From: Pseudomonadota bacterium
Lineage (GTDB): Bacteria > Pseudomonadota > Gammaproteobacteria > Burkholderiales > Burkholderiaceae_C
Assembly: GCA_021783695.1 (NCBI GenBank)
Contig: JAJXTO010000006.1
Span: forward strand, 41,087-105,086
DNA: 64,000 bases
Direction: 5' to 3'
How positions within the stretch are numbered: the stretch's first letter is position 1; the number at the start of each line of letters is the position of its first letter. The position numbers and the translations under genes are program-made. Shown here one piece after another: positions 10,901-21,289 of this stretch. The notes beneath the pieces were generated by a model. The model was not told the origin of the DNA, searched no databases, and saw only the letters and a list, made by a program, of their open reading frames with translations.

Positions 10901-10959
10901 TGTCGTTCCCCTGCGGATCTGTGCGCAGACCCGCAGGGAGTTGAACCGAGGAGAGACTG

Positions 10960-12165
10960 ATGCAAATTCTGACCTTTGAAGAAGTGTGCAAGCGCGGTTT
11001 CGCCCAGGACAAACGCGTGTTCATCCGCGCCGACCTGAACGTGCCGCTCAACGACAAGGGCGAGATCACCGAAGACACCCGCGTGCGCGCCTCCGTGCCC
11101 GCGGTGAAAATGGCGCTCGATGCCGGTGCCGGGGTGATGATCACCTCGCACCTGGGCCGCCCCACCGAGGGCGAGTTCAAACCGGAAGACTCGCTGGCTC
11201 CCGTGGCCAAGCGCATGAGCGAACTGCTGGGCCTGCCGGTCAAGCTGCAGGCCAACTGGGTGGACGGCGGTTTTGATGTGCGTCCCGGCGAGGTGGTCAT
11301 GCTGGAGAATGCCCGCGTCAACAAGGGCGAGAAGAAGAACGACGACGCGCTGTCGCAAAAAATCGCCAAGCTCTGCGACATCTACGTGAACGATGCCTTC
11401 GGCACCGCGCACCGCGCCGAAGCCACAACCTACGGCATCGCCAAATACGCGCCTATCGCCTGCGCAGGCCCGCTGCTGGCCGCCGAAATCGACGCCATCA
11501 GCCGCGCACTGGAAAAACCGGCACGTCCGCTGGTGGCCATCGTCGCTGGCTCCAAGGTGTCGACCAAGCTCACCATCCTGCAGGCGCTGGCCGACAAGGT
11601 CGATGGCCTGATCGTGGGCGGCGGCATTGCCAACACCTTCATGCTGGCCGAGGGCCTGCCCATCGGCAAGAGCCTGGCCGAGCCCGATCTGGTCGATGAG
11701 GCGAAGAAAGTCATCGCCAAGATGAAGGCCCGCGGCGCCGAAGTGCCGATTCCCGTGGACGTGGTCGTGGCTGACCGCTTTGCCGCCGACGCCAAGGCCA
11801 CGGTCAAGGATGCCAAGGACGTCAGCTCCGACGACATGATCCTGGACATCGGCCCCAGGACCGCGCAACTGCTGGCCGACAAGCTCAAGACTGCCGGTAC
11901 CATCGTCTGGAACGGCCCGGTCGGCGTGTTCGAGTTCGATGCCTTCGCCAACGGCACCAAGACCGTTGCCGAGGCCATCGCCAGCAGCAAGGGCTTTTCC
12001 ATCGCCGGAGGCGGTGACACGCTGGCGGCGATTGCCAAGTACGGCATCACCGACCAGATCGGCTATATCTCCACCGGTGGAGGCGCCTTCCTGGAAATTC
12101 TCGAAGGCAAGACACTGCCCGCTTTCGAGATCCTGCAGCAGCGCGCCAAGCAGCCGCTGTCCTGA
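10960..12165 (+). CDS. pgk: Phosphoglycerate kinase
   Basis: Phosphorylates 3-phosphoglycerate, the RuBisCO product, with ATP. The family signature [13 protein letters not shown] lies near residue 20, [10 protein letters not shown] in the substrate site, and the nucleotide-binding [15 protein letters not shown] and [14 protein letters not shown] near the end. The 401-aa length is normal. A strong GAGGAGA ribosome-binding site precedes the ATG. It is cbbK of the operon, 59 bases after gap and 43 before fba. Confidence 0.97.
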   Translation: MQILTFEEVCKRGFAQDKRVFIRADLNVPLNDKGEITEDTRVRASVPAVKMALDAGAGVMITSHLGRPTEGEFKPEDSLAPVAKRMSELLGLPVKLQANWVDGGFDVRPGEVVMLENARVNKGEKKNDDALSQKIAKLCDIYVNDAFGTAHRAEATTYGIAKYAPIACAGPLLAAEIDAISRALEKPARPLVAIVAGSKVSTKLTILQALADKVDGLIVGGGIANTFMLAEGLPIGKSLAEPDLVDEAKKVIAKMKARGAEVPIPVDVVVADRFAADAKATVKDAKDVSSDDMILDIGPRTAQLLADKLKTAGTIVWNGPVGVFEFDAFANGTKTVAEAIASSKGFSIAGGGDTLAAIAKYGITDQIGYISTGGGAFLEILEGKTLPAFEILQQRAKQPLS

Positions 12166-12208
12166 AACCCTGCTGAAAACCCGATTCATTTTTCTTGAGG
12201 AGACCGTC

Positions 12209-13273
12209 ATGGCCCTGATTTCCCTGCGTCAATTGCTCGACCACGCTGCCGAGCATTCCTACGGCGTCCCCGCCTTCAACGTCAATAATCTCGAACAGGT
12301 GCGCGCCATCATGGAAGCCGCCGACGAGACCAACTCGCCGGTCATCCTGCAGGCCTCGGCCGGGGCCCGCAAGTACGCCGGTGCGCCCTTCCTGCGCCAC
12401 CTCATCGAGGCAGCAGTCGAGGAGTGGCCGCACATTCCCGTGGTGATGCACCAAGATCACGGCACCAGCCCCGCGGTGTGCCAGCGCTCCATCCAGCTCG
12501 GTTTCTCGTCGGTGATGATGGACGGCTCGCTGGGCACCGACGGCAAGACGCCGACCACCTATGAGTACAACGTCGAGGTCACCCGCCGCACGGTCGAGAT
12601 GTCGCACGCCTGCGGCGTGTCGGTCGAAGGCGAACTCGGCTGCCTGGGCTCGCTCGAAACCGGCACCGCCGGCGAGGAAGACGGCATCGGCGCTGAAGGC
12701 GTGCTCGATCACAGCCAACTCCTCACCGACCCCGAGGAAGCCGCCGATTTCGTCAAGAAGACCCATGTCGATGCGTTGGCCATTGCCATCGGCACCAGCC
12801 ACGGCGCTTACAAGTTCACCCGCCCCCCCACCGGCGACATTCTGGCCATCGGCCGTATCAAGGAGATCCACGCCCGCATCCCCAACACCCACCTGGTGAT
12901 GCACGGCTCGTCCTCGGTGCCGCAAGAGTGGCTCAAGATCATCAACTCCTACGGCGGCGACATGGGCGAGACCTATGGCGTGCCGGTGGAAGAAATCGTC
13001 GAAGGCATCAAGCACGGCGTGCGCAAGGTCAACATCGACACCGATCTGCGCATGGCTTCCACCGGAGCCACCCGCAAGTTCCTCGCCGAGCACCCGAAAG
13101 AGTTCGACCCGCGCAAATTCCTCATCGCCTCGACCAAGGCCATGAAGGACATCTGCAAGGCCCGTTACGAGGCCTTCGGCACCGCGGGCAATGCCGCCAG
13201 GATCAAGCCGATCACCCTGGAGGAGATGTACAAGCGCTACGACAAGGGTCTGCTCGACCCCAAGATCAACTGA
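12209..13273 (+). CDS. cbbA: Fructose-bisphosphate aldolase class II
   Basis: Zinc aldolase condensing triose phosphates to fructose 1,6-bisphosphate (and possibly sedoheptulose 1,7-bisphosphate). The 354-aa sequence belongs to the Calvin-cycle subtype of class II aldolases: [10 protein letters not shown], the metal-site [40 protein letters not shown], and [20 protein letters not shown] before the ATG sets the start, although the frame is open into pgk. It closes the cbb operon; a perfect stem-loop follows. Confidence 0.96.
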   Translation: MALISLRQLLDHAAEHSYGVPAFNVNNLEQVRAIMEAADETNSPVILQASAGARKYAGAPFLRHLIEAAVEEWPHIPVVMHQDHGTSPAVCQRSIQLGFSSVMMDGSLGTDGKTPTTYEYNVEVTRRTVEMSHACGVSVEGELGCLGSLETGTAGEEDGIGAEGVLDHSQLLTDPEEAADFVKKTHVDALAIAIGTSHGAYKFTRPPTGDILAIGRIKEIHARIPNTHLVMHGSSSVPQEWLKIINSYGGDMGETYGVPVEEIVEGIKHGVRKVNIDTDLRMASTGATRKFLAEHPKEFDPRKFLIASTKAMKDICKARYEAFGTAGNAARIKPITLEEMYKRYDKGLLDPKIN

Positions 13274-13300
13274 TCTTCGCGCGTCGCGGCGCTGCCTCAC

Positions 13301-13330
13301 CGACAACCCCGGCGCCTGCCGGGGTTGTCG
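13301..13330. terminator. Stem-loop after the cbb operon
   Basis: A perfect 12-bp stem (CGACAACCCCGG against CCGGGGTTGTCG) with a 6-base loop, 28 bases after the fba stop codon. No T-tract follows, so it may act as a mRNA 3' stabiliser or weak terminator instead of a full stop before the redoxin gene. Confidence 0.6.
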
Positions 13331-13373
13331 TCTGTGCGATTGCCCGCCCTTCCACCAAGCCAAGGAGACTTGC

Positions 13374-13931
13374 ATGGCTGCCACCGCCGACCCCCTGCAA
13401 CGCGGCTTTGCCGCTCCCGCCTTTTCGCTGCCCGGCATCGACGGGCGTACGCATACTCTGGCCGATCTGCGCGGCCCAAACGGGCTGCTGGTCATGTTCA
13501 TCTGCAACCACTGCCCCTATGTGCAGGCCGTGGCAGACCGCATCAAGCGCGATACCGACGCACTGCGCGCGCTGGGCGTCAATGCCGCGGCGATCAACAG
13601 CAACGACGTGACAGCCTACCCGGAGGATTCGTTCGACAACATGAAGCTGTTCGCTGCCCAACACGGCTTCGGCTTTCCCTATCTGTTCGACGCGTCGCAG
13701 GCCGTGGCCAAGGCTTACGGCGCGGTCTGCACGCCTGATTTTTTCGGCTTCAACGCCGATCTGAAGCTGCAATACCGCGGCCAGCTCGACGCTTCGCGCA
13801 AGCAGGCTGCAGCGCCCGATGTGCGCCGCGATTTGTTCGAGGCCATGAAGCAGATCGCCGCCACCGGCGTCGGCCCCGATGCGCAATATCCCAGCATCGG
13901 CTGCTCCATCAAATGGAAGGACGGGGAGTGA
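13374..13931 (+). CDS. AhpC/TSA-type redoxin (thioredoxin-fold protein)
   Basis: A 185-aa thioredoxin-fold protein of the AhpC/TSA-redoxin superfamily, probably a thiol peroxidase or thiol-disulfide enzyme of the cytoplasm. It starts GFAAPAFSLPGIDGRTHTL as such proteins do, and has FICNHCPYVQAVADR with two cysteines spaced CxxC, like thioredoxin-type redox centres. AHGYG-type cis-Pro region appears as GAVCTPDFFGF. There is no signal peptide. AAGGAG precedes the ATG; the longer open frame upstream crosses the stem-loop and is not used. It is followed one base later by cbbY, so the two are cotranscribed. Redox protection of the Calvin cycle is inferred only. Confidence 0.85.
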   Translation: MAATADPLQRGFAAPAFSLPGIDGRTHTLADLRGPNGLLVMFICNHCPYVQAVADRIKRDTDALRALGVNAAAINSNDVTAYPEDSFDNMKLFAAQHGFGFPYLFDASQAVAKAYGAVCTPDFFGFNADLKLQYRGQLDASRKQAAAPDVRRDLFEAMKQIAATGVGPDAQYPSIGCSIKWKDGE

Positions 13932-13932
13932 G

Positions 13933-14691
13933 ATGCCGCAATTGGAAGCCCTGATTTTCGACGTCGACGGCACCCTGGCCGAGACCGAGCGCGACGGCCA
14001 CCGCATCGCCTTCAACCAGGCCTTCGCCGATGCCGGTCTGAACTGGCATTGGGATGTGCCGACCTATGGCCGCCTGCTGGCCATCACCGGCGGCAAGGAG
14101 CGCATGCTGGCCTATTGGCAGGAGATCGATCCGCAGGCGGCGGCAAGGCCGGAAGCTGCGGGCCTGATCGCCGAACTGCACCGCCGCAAGACCGCGCATT
14201 ATGTGCGGCTGGTGGCCGAAGGCGGCATTGGCCTGCGCCCCGGCGTGCGCCGGGTGCTGGAGCAGGCCCGCGGTGCCGGGCTGCGCCTGGCCATTGCCAC
14301 CACCACCACGCCGGACAATGTCGAAGCGCTGATCAACGCCACACTGGGGGCGGGCGGCATGGGCTGGTTCGAGATCGTGGGCGCGGGCGACGCGGTGCCC
14401 CGCAAAAAGCCCGACCCCGGCATCTACACCTGGGTGCTGCAGCGCATGGCCCTGCGCCCGGAGCAATGCCTGGCGTTTGAGGATTCGACCAACGGCCTGC
14501 GCGCCGCGCACGGCGCGGGTCTGCGCACCTTGGTCACCACCGGGGCCTACACCCATCACGAAAACTTTGACGGCGCGCTCGCCTGGCTCGACGGCCTGGG
14601 CGACGAGGCCGCCCCAGCCTCCGGGCAGGTGCGGGGACAGCCGTGGTCGGGCGTGGTCGGTCTTGCCGAGTTGCGGCAGTGGGCGGACTGA
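13933..14691 (+). CDS. cbbY: HAD-family sugar-bisphosphate phosphatase CbbY
   Basis: HAD phosphatase of the CbbY group; characterised members degrade xylulose 1,5-bisphosphate, a misfire product that inhibits RuBisCO. The 252-aa protein has motif I IFDVDGTLAETERDGHR, the cap region WDVPTYGRLLAITGGKERM, motif II LAIATTTTPDNV, the lysine in RKKPDPGIYTWVL and motif IV AFEDSTNGLRAAHGAG. All are typical of CbbY and not of phosphoglycolate phosphatase. The ATG follows the redoxin stop by one base with GGGGAG as ribosome-binding site. It faces the next gene tail-to-tail. Confidence 0.92.
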   Translation: MPQLEALIFDVDGTLAETERDGHRIAFNQAFADAGLNWHWDVPTYGRLLAITGGKERMLAYWQEIDPQAAARPEAAGLIAELHRRKTAHYVRLVAEGGIGLRPGVRRVLEQARGAGLRLAIATTTTPDNVEALINATLGAGGMGWFEIVGAGDAVPRKKPDPGIYTWVLQRMALRPEQCLAFEDSTNGLRAAHGAGLRTLVTTGAYTHHENFDGALAWLDGLGDEAAPASGQVRGQPWSGVVGLAELRQWAD

Positions 14692-14700
14692 CGGTGCCGG

Positions 14701-15393
14701 TCAGCCGATCACGCTGAGCGATTTCGGCGGCAGCAGGACGCCTTGCGCATCCTCCGCGCCCAGGGCGCGCTGCAGATGTTGGATGCGCGGCAGGTTGGTG
14801 GCGCCCGGCTGCTGGGTGTATTGATCCAGCCGCGCGGTCTTGCCCACCCAGGTTCCCAGGCGCACACGCACCGGCTGCGCACTCTGGTTCACCATCAGCA
14901 CGCGGCTGCCGTGCAGGCCGATAAAGCTTGCGCCGGTGAGTGCGGACATTGGCTTGTCATCGGCGCCTGCCGTCAGCAGCGGGGCGCCGGGAAAGTCGAG
15001 CTTGACCAGATTGTTCGCCTGCTCCGCCGCGCGGATCCAGGCGGCAGCCAGCGCACTTGGCGCAGGACACAACATGGCCTTGGGCAGTGTGGCCTGACCG
15101 TCGGGCACCGCGGCCTGATCGAGCGTGCGCAGCAGTCTGGCCGAGGCGTCGAGCTGAGCGTCCCACGCGGGGGAGGCCACCTTGATGCCGTGACAGGGCT
15201 GGCGCACCGCGGTGAGCAGCTCAGCGGGCAGGATGCGCATGACATCATCCGGGCCGGCGGTCAGGCTGGGAGCTGCACCCGCAGCGGTTTGCGCCAAGGC
15301 GGCAGGCTGCCAGGCGAGCACCGCCAGACCGAGGGCGGCAAGGCCTTGGAGCAGGCGGGCGGTACGGGGGGAACGAGGGCGAAATCTGGGCAT
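14701..15393 (-). CDS. Exported protein of unknown function
   Basis: I do not recognise this family. The 230-aa product begins with a basic, arginine-rich stretch followed by a hydrophobic segment and an Ala-rich cleavage region near residue 35 (AALAQ), so it is likely Sec-exported to the periplasm. The mature part has two cysteines (RQPCHGIKV and AMLCPAPS) that could pair, and a C-terminal half with VLMVNQSAQPVRVRLGTWVG. No enzyme motif is visible. No good ribosome-binding site lies before the chosen ATG, so the start may be wrong; the frame is open far upstream. It is downstream of holA, 125 bases away. Confidence 0.65.
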   Translation of the reverse strand: MPRFRPRSPRTARLLQGLAALGLAVLAWQPAALAQTAAGAAPSLTAGPDDVMRILPAELLTAVRQPCHGIKVASPAWDAQLDASARLLRTLDQAAVPDGQATLPKAMLCPAPSALAAAWIRAAEQANNLVKLDFPGAPLLTAGADDKPMSALTGASFIGLHGSRVLMVNQSAQPVRVRLGTWVGKTARLDQYTQQPGATNLPRIQHLQRALGAEDAQGVLLPPKSLSVIG

Positions 15394-15518
15394 GATGAAA
15401 AGTTGCGGAGAATGCCGCGCCGGGGCGGCTGAACTGAAAAACGAAGCCTGCCGCGCAGCAGACATCCGGGGGGACAACGGAGGTTGCGCAGTGTCCGACT
15501 TGCGGAGGGCGCAAGAGT

Positions 15519-16610
15519 TCAGAACGCGGCGTGCAGCACCAGCCGCCGTCCCTGCCGCGCGCTTGGCGGGGCGGGCCAGAGCGCGTCGAGCATGGACAGC
15601 GCGAGCACTTGCAGCGCTTCCCACGGCGCACGCGGCAGAGTGTCGGGGCGCAGGCCCTTGACCGCCAGATCGCATTGCGCCGCGAGTTGCAGCAGACGTT
15701 CCAGGTCGGGCCTGCGCAGGCGCGGCAGGGCGCGTTCGAGTAGTTTCTCTTTCACGCCCCAGATGCGGTTGGCGCGCAGCAGCGCGGGCAGCGCCTGCCC
15801 CGCGTCCAGCCCCTGGCGGATGCGCAGCCAGGCGCGAATATCGTCGGCCAGCGTCCAGTGCACCAACACCGGGGCCACGCCTTCGGCCTGCAGCCCGTCG
15901 AGCATGCGCCGCAGCCGGGCCACGTCGCCGCCCAGCACGGCCTCGCCCAGCTTGAACACGCTGTAGCGCGCCACGTTGAGCACGGCCTGCTCCACCGTGT
16001 CGGGGTCGAGCGGGCCGGGGGGGCACAGCAGGGCGAGCTTTTCGATTTCCTGATGCGCCGCCAGCAGATTGCCCTCCACCCGCGCCACCAGAAACTCGGT
16101 GAGCGTCCGTCCCGCATCGCCCGCAGGCAGGGTGAAGCCGTGGCGCTGCAGGCGGGCTGCGATCCAGCGCGGCAGTTGCGCCAGTTCGATGCTGTCCACC
16201 CGCACCGCCACGCCGTCCTGGCTCAGCGCACTGAACCAGGCGGATTTCTGCGTGGCTGCGTCCAACCGGGGCAGCACGACGAGCGCCATCACATCGGCCG
16301 AGAGATGTCCGGACAGCGCCGCCAACGCCTCCCCGCCATCACGTCCGGGCTTGCCGCCCGGAATGCGCAGCTCGATGAGCCGACGCCCGCCGAACAGGCT
16401 GATCTCACGGCTTCCCGCGAGCAACTGACTCCAGTCGAAACCGCGTTCCACGGTCTGGCTCTCACGTTCGTCGAAGCCCTGCTGGCGGGCACGGGCGCGG
16501 ATGGCATCCACCGCCTCGTTGACCAGCAGGGTTTCGTCGCCATGCACGGTATACAGCGGCGCAAGTTTGCTGGCGAGGTGGGCGTCGAGCTGGTCGGCGG
16601 CGAGCTGCAT
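15519..16610 (-). CDS. holA: DNA polymerase III subunit delta
   Basis: Delta subunit of the clamp loader, which opens the beta sliding clamp. The 363-aa protein shows the family's three-domain pattern: the AAA-like N-terminal part with LAPLYTVHGDETLLVNEAVDAIR, the FGGRRLIELRIP strand, a middle segment VARVEGNLLAAHQEIEKLALL, and the C-terminal collar domain with SVFKLGEAVLGGD and AARCDLAVKG-like LAAQCDLAVKGL. It lacks a functional P-loop, as usual for delta. Its ATG shares one base with the lptE stop codon (TGATG), indicating translational coupling in the leuS-lptE-holA unit. Confidence 0.93.
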   Translation of the reverse strand: MQLAADQLDAHLASKLAPLYTVHGDETLLVNEAVDAIRARARQQGFDERESQTVERGFDWSQLLAGSREISLFGGRRLIELRIPGGKPGRDGGEALAALSGHLSADVMALVVLPRLDAATQKSAWFSALSQDGVAVRVDSIELAQLPRWIAARLQRHGFTLPAGDAGRTLTEFLVARVEGNLLAAHQEIEKLALLCPPGPLDPDTVEQAVLNVARYSVFKLGEAVLGGDVARLRRMLDGLQAEGVAPVLVHWTLADDIRAWLRIRQGLDAGQALPALLRANRIWGVKEKLLERALPRLRRPDLERLLQLAAQCDLAVKGLRPDTLPRAPWEALQVLALSMLDALWPAPPSARQGRRLVLHAAF

Positions 16611-17125
16611 CAGTTGGGCACCTTCACGGCGGCGAGCTGGTACATCAGGCGGTTGACGAGTTCCTCGCGCATGCCGCGGTAGAGCAGATCGGCCTCGTTG
16701 GCCTTGGCCAATGTGGCGCTGGAGCTGTAGCTCAGATTGCTGGTCTGCGTCAGCTCGGTGGGCGCGATCAGTATCTTGCCCTGCGGCGTGGCGAGCTGAA
16801 AACGCACGGTGTAGCGCAGCAGGTATTGCGCTACCGTGCCATCGGCGTTGTAGGCCTGCGCGGTCTGTGTCTGCGCTTCGCTTAGCAGGGTGAAGACCGC
16901 TTGCGCCGACTTGGCGTCCGGCGCGATGCGGGTGGACGTGGTGGCCGCAACCTGGCGCTTGAGAGCGATGACAAAGGGCGAGGTCTGCGCACCCTGCACG
17001 AACAGGGTGTTGAACGACAGATTGGTCGATCCGCGCAGCCGGAACCCGCAGGCGCTCAGCGCCGTGACCGGGGCGATGGCCGCAAGGCCGCGGAGCGCTG
17101 CGCGTCTGGCGAGAGAGGGTTTCAT
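16610..17125 (-). CDS. lptE: LPS-assembly lipoprotein LptE
   Basis: Outer-membrane lipoprotein that plugs the LptD barrel and helps insert LPS. The 171-aa precursor has a short signal peptide ending in the lipobox LSACGFRLRG (Cys26), typical of LptE. The body contains FVIALKRQVAAT, AVFTLLSEAQTQT, YLLRYTVRFQL and the C-terminal LVNRLMYQLAAV, all LptE-like. Its start codon directly follows the leuS stop codon, and its stop overlaps the holA start. The leuS-lptE-holA order is common in proteobacteria. Confidence 0.93.
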   Translation of the reverse strand: MKPSLARRAALRGLAAIAPVTALSACGFRLRGSTNLSFNTLFVQGAQTSPFVIALKRQVAATTSTRIAPDAKSAQAVFTLLSEAQTQTAQAYNADGTVAQYLLRYTVRFQLATPQGKILIAPTELTQTSNLSYSSSATLAKANEADLLYRGMREELVNRLMYQLAAVKVPN

Positions 17126-19768
17126 TCAGACCACCACATTGACCAGCCGACCAGGGACGACGATGACCTTTTTCGCCTTCTTGCCCTCGCTGAACTTGGC
17201 GAAGTCGGCGCTGCTCAGTGCGGCGGCCTCGATCGTGGCCTTGTCGGCACTGGCCGCCACCTGAATGGCCCCGCGCAGCTTGCCGTTGACCTGCAGCATG
17301 AGTTCGATGGTGTCCTGCACCAGCGCGGCCGCATCGACCTGGGGCCAGGGCGCGTCGAGCAGGTCGCCGTATTCGGCGGCATAGCCCAGCTCGGTCCACA
17401 GCGCGTGGGCGATATGCGGGGTGGCGGGGTAGAGCACGCGCAGCAGAATGCCAAAGCCTTCGCGCAGCGCGCCGGGCATGCCCGCGGCGGCGGCGTCCGC
17501 GCCTTCCAGGGCATTGAGCAGCTTCATCGCGCCCGACACCACGGTGTTGTACTGCATGCGGCCGTAATCGAAATGCACTTGTTGCAGGGTCTGGTGCACG
17601 TCGCGGCGCAGCTTGCGTGCGGCGTCGCCGGGCTCGGCGGGCGTCGCCGTCAGACCGTGCAGCTTCAGGCCGAAAGCCCACACCCGCTTGAGAAAGCGAT
17701 GCGCGCCTTCCACCGCGGCGTCGTTCCATTCCAGCGTGGCCTCGGGCGGGGCGGCGAACATGGTGAACAGGCGGGCGGTGTCGGCGCCGAAGCGGTCGAT
17801 CAGGTCTTGCGGATCGACGCCGTTGTTCTTGCTCTTGCTCATGGTGCCCACGCCGCCGTAGTCCACCGCCGAGCCGTCGGTCTTGAGCTTGGCGGAGACG
17901 ATCTTGCCCTGCGCGTCGAACACGTTGTCGACCTCGTGCGGCCAGAAATACTCGATGCCGCCCTGCGATGTCTTGCGCGAATAGATGTGGTTGAGCACCA
18001 TGCCCTGGGTGAGCAGACGGGTGAAGGGTTCGTCGGCCCGCGTCAGGCCCAGATCCCGCATCACCTTGGTCCAGAAGCGCGCATACAGCAGGTGCAGGAT
18101 GGCGTGCTCGATGCCGCCGATGTACTGGTCCAACGGCATCCAGTCATCGGTGCGGGTGTCGACCATGGCGCCGTGGTTGTCGGCGCAGGTGTAACGCATG
18201 AAGTACCAGCTCGAATCGACGAAGGTGTCCATGGTGTCGGTTTCGCGCTTCGCCGGTTTGCCGCATTGCGGGCAGGGCACGTCGACGAACTCCGCGCACT
18301 TGTGCAGCGGATTGCCGCTGCCGTCGGGAATCAGGTGCTCCGGCAGCACCACCGGAAGGTCTTGTTCCGGCACAGGCACCGCGCCGCAAGCGTCGCAGTG
18401 GATGATGGGAATGGGCGTTCCCCAATAACGCTGACGGCTGATGCCCCAGTCGCGCAGCCGCCAGGTGGTGCGCTTCTCGCCCAGGCCTTTCGCGGCGAGC
18501 CGCTCAGCGACCTTGTCGACGGCCGCGGCACAGGGCAGGCCGTCTAGAAAGGAAAATTCAGCGCCAGAGTTGACACACACCGCGCGCTGCTTGTCGCCGT
18601 ACCACTCGGCCCAGGCGGCGGTGGAGAACGTCTCGCCCTCGACGGTGACGACCTGCTTGATCGGCAGGCCGTATTTTTTGGCGAAGGCGAAGTCGCGCTC
18701 GTCATGCGCGGGCACGCCCATCACCGCGCCGTCGCCATAGCTCATCAGCACATAGTTGCCCACCCACACCGGCACCTCGGCGCCGGTGAGCGGATGGGTG
18801 ACGGACAGGCCGGTGGGCATGCCCTCTTTTTCTTTGAGCGCGAGTTCGGCTTCGGTGGTGCCGCCCTGCTGGCAGCGTTCGATGAAGGCCGCGAGTCCGG
18901 CGTTGCCCGCCGCGGCATGTGCGGCCAGCGGGTGTTCCGGCGCCACGGCGCAGAAGGTCACGCCCATGATGGTGTCCGCCCGGGTGGTGAACACATACAT
19001 GCGGCCGTCCTGAATCAGCGCGCCCTGCGCATCGCGGAGGGTGTGGGGGAAGGCAAAGCGCACCCCGGCGCTCTTGCCGATCCAGTTCTCCTGCATCAGC
19101 CGTACCCGCTCGGGCCAGCCGGCGAGATAGTTCTTGTCGCCGGGGTCGGCCACAGCGGCGAGCAGTTCCTCGGCGTAGTCGGTGATCTTGAGGTAGTAAC
19201 CGGGAATCTCGCGCTTTTCCACCACGGCGCCGGAGCGCCAGCCGCGGCCGTCGATGACCTGCTCGTTGGCCAGCACGGTCTGATCGACCGGGTCCCAGTT
19301 GACCACCTGGGTGCGGCGCTCGGCGATGCCTTTTTCGAGCATCTTGAGGAACAGCCACTGGTTCCACCTGTAGTAGTCGGGTGAGCAGGTGGCGACTTCG
19401 CGGCTCCAGTCGATGGCCAGGCCCATGGCCTGCATCTGCTTTTTCATGTACGCGATGTTGTCGTAGGTCCACTTGGCCGGCGGCACCCTGTTCTTCATCG
19501 CGGCGTTCTCGGCGGGCAGGCCGAAGGCGTCCCAGCCCATCGGCATGAGCACGTTGTGCCCGATCATCCGCAGGTGGCGGGTGAGCATGTCGTTGATGGT
19601 GTAGTTGCGCACATGGCCCATGTGCAGCTTGCCCGAGGGGTAGGGCAGCATGGAGCAGGCGTAGAACTTCTCGCCCGGCTTGTCTTCGCGCACTCGGTAG
19701 GCGTCGGTGGCTTGCCAGTGGGCTTGCGCGGCGGCTTCGACCGCGCTGGCGTCGTACTTCTCGTTCAT
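17126..19768 (-). CDS. leuS: Leucyl-tRNA synthetase
   Basis: Charges tRNA-Leu. The 880-aa protein is full length and has the HIGH-type motif [12 protein letters not shown] near residue 50, an editing CP1 domain ([12 protein letters not shown] and [17 protein letters not shown]), and the KMSKS-type motif [12 protein letters not shown]. The Rossmann fold part [12 protein letters not shown] is in place. I chose the ATG at 19768, where homologues begin (MNEKYDAS); the frame continues 41 codons further upstream. It is the first gene of leuS-lptE-holA and divergent from the NDH-2 gene, with a 143-base gap. Confidence 0.97.
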   Translation of the reverse strand: MNEKYDASAVEAAAQAHWQATDAYRVREDKPGEKFYACSMLPYPSGKLHMGHVRNYTINDMLTRHLRMIGHNVLMPMGWDAFGLPAENAAMKNRVPPAKWTYDNIAYMKKQMQAMGLAIDWSREVATCSPDYYRWNQWLFLKMLEKGIAERRTQVVNWDPVDQTVLANEQVIDGRGWRSGAVVEKREIPGYYLKITDYAEELLAAVADPGDKNYLAGWPERVRLMQENWIGKSAGVRFAFPHTLRDAQGALIQDGRMYVFTTRADTIMGVTFCAVAPEHPLAAHAAAGNAGLAAFIERCQQGGTTEAELALKEKEGMPTGLSVTHPLTGAEVPVWVGNYVLMSYGDGAVMGVPAHDERDFAFAKKYGLPIKQVVTVEGETFSTAAWAEWYGDKQRAVCVNSGAEFSFLDGLPCAAAVDKVAERLAAKGLGEKRTTWRLRDWGISRQRYWGTPIPIIHCDACGAVPVPEQDLPVVLPEHLIPDGSGNPLHKCAEFVDVPCPQCGKPAKRETDTMDTFVDSSWYFMRYTCADNHGAMVDTRTDDWMPLDQYIGGIEHAILHLLYARFWTKVMRDLGLTRADEPFTRLLTQGMVLNHIYSRKTSQGGIEYFWPHEVDNVFDAQGKIVSAKLKTDGSAVDYGGVGTMSKSKNNGVDPQDLIDRFGADTARLFTMFAAPPEATLEWNDAAVEGAHRFLKRVWAFGLKLHGLTATPAEPGDAARKLRRDVHQTLQQVHFDYGRMQYNTVVSGAMKLLNALEGADAAAAGMPGALREGFGILLRVLYPATPHIAHALWTELGYAAEYGDLLDAPWPQVDAAALVQDTIELMLQVNGKLRGAIQVAASADKATIEAAALSSADFAKFSEGKKAKKVIVVPGRLVNVVV

Positions 19769-19911
19769 CGTGAGGGTGGCGGGTTGAGGCCGCGAGAGAC
19801 GCCCGGACATGCGGGCTGCGGCGTAGACGTGCATGTTAGTGGGCGAGACGCCGCTTGCGCCCAAGAGAAAGCCGGTCTCCAATAACGACATTGCACCGAC
19901 ACCTCATTGCC

Positions 19912-21243
19912 ATGTCCCAGACTTCGCCCGATTCTCCGCTGCCTCGCCTTGTCATCGTCGGAGGAGGCGCTGGCGGGCTGGAGCTGGCCACGCAGCTGGG
20001 CAATACCCTGGGGCGGCGCCGCCAGGCCGACATCACGCTGATCGAACGCGGCCGAAGCCATCTGTGGAAGCCGCTGCTGCACCAGGCGGCGGCAGGCACC
20101 CTGGGCATCGACGACAACGAGCTGAACTATCTCGCCCAATCCACCTGGCACCATTTCAAATACCGGCTCGGCGCCATGGATGGGCTCGACCGGGCGCGCC
20201 GCGAAGTGCTGGTTGCGCCCACGATGGATGAGGCCGGACGCGAGATCGTGCCTCGCCGCCGCATTGGCTACGACATTCTGGTGATCGCCGTGGGGAGCCA
20301 GAACAACGACTTCGGCACGCCGGGCGCGGCCGAACATGCCATTGCCCTGGACACGCCTGAAGACGCCCGGCGCTTTCACCGCCGTCTGGTGAATGCCTGC
20401 ATCGCCGCCAACACACAAGCCGAGCCGCTGCGGCCGGAGCAGCTCAAGGTCGTGGCCATCGGCGCGGGGGCGACCGGGGTGGAGCTGGTGGCCGAGCTGC
20501 ACAATTCCACCCGGGTGCTGGCCGCCTATGGCCTGGACCGAATCGACCCCGAACGCGACGTGCGCCTCAGCCTGGTCGAAGCTGCGCCGCGCATCCTGCC
20601 CGCCCTGCCTGATCGGCTGTCGGCTGCCGCGGCGGGCGAGCTGGCCAAGCTCGGCGTGCAGATGCACACCGGCAAGCGCGTGACCGAAGTCACCGCCTCC
20701 GGCGTGCGCACCGCCGACGGCGATTTTCTTCCCGCCGAACTGGTGGTCTGGGCGGCGGGCGTCAAAGCCCCGGATTTCCTGCGCGACATCGACGGCCTGG
20801 AGACCAACCGCATCAACCAGATTGTCGTGCGCCCCACGCTGCAGACCACGCGCGACGACGCCATCTACGCGCTGGGCGACTGCGCCGCCTGCGTCTGGGA
20901 AGGGCATGCCGGCAACGTGCCGCCACGCGCCCAAGCGGCGCACCAGCAGGCCAGCCTCCTCACCAGACAGATCACGCGGCAACTGCAGGGCAAGCCGCTG
21001 CTGACGTTTCACTACCGCGACTTCGGCTCGCTGGTCTCCCTGGGCGAGCACAGTACCGTGGGCAATCTGATGGGCGGTCTATCGAAGGGCAGCATGTTCA
21101 TCGAAGGGCATTTCGCCCGCTTCATCTACTGGCTGCTCTACCGCATGCATCTGCACGCCCTGCACGGTTTCTGGAAGACCGCCTTCCTCACGTTGGCGCG
21201 CATGATCTCGCGCACCACCGAGCCGCGCATCAAGCTGCATTGA
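19912..21243 (+). CDS. ndh: Type II NADH:quinone oxidoreductase (NDH-2)
   Basis: Single-subunit, non-proton-pumping NADH dehydrogenase that feeds electrons from NADH to the quinone pool at the inner membrane. The 443-aa protein has the FAD-binding LVIVGGGAGGLELA at about 13-26, a second Rossmann motif VVAIGAGATGVELVAEL for NADH, VVWAAGVKAPDFL, and IYALGDCAACVWE binding FAD near the end. The C-terminal part carries amphipathic and basic stretches (YWLLYRMHLHALHGFWKT) that should associate with the membrane. Start chosen at the ATG at 19912; an in-frame start 19 codons upstream is less family-like. Confidence 0.92.
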   Translation: MSQTSPDSPLPRLVIVGGGAGGLELATQLGNTLGRRRQADITLIERGRSHLWKPLLHQAAAGTLGIDDNELNYLAQSTWHHFKYRLGAMDGLDRARREVLVAPTMDEAGREIVPRRRIGYDILVIAVGSQNNDFGTPGAAEHAIALDTPEDARRFHRRLVNACIAANTQAEPLRPEQLKVVAIGAGATGVELVAELHNSTRVLAAYGLDRIDPERDVRLSLVEAAPRILPALPDRLSAAAAGELAKLGVQMHTGKRVTEVTASGVRTADGDFLPAELVVWAAGVKAPDFLRDIDGLETNRINQIVVRPTLQTTRDDAIYALGDCAACVWEGHAGNVPPRAQAAHQQASLLTRQITRQLQGKPLLTFHYRDFGSLVSLGEHSTVGNLMGGLSKGSMFIEGHFARFIYWLLYRMHLHALHGFWKTAFLTLARMISRTTEPRIKLH

Positions 21244-21289
21244 CGGCGCCTTGGAGGACAATGCGCGTCCACACCACCAGGGGTAGCCC

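Noticed and set aside
12047..13507. Minus-strand open frame opposite fba (486 codons)
   Set aside because: Shadow of fba in the third-position GC pattern; no start signal or domain.
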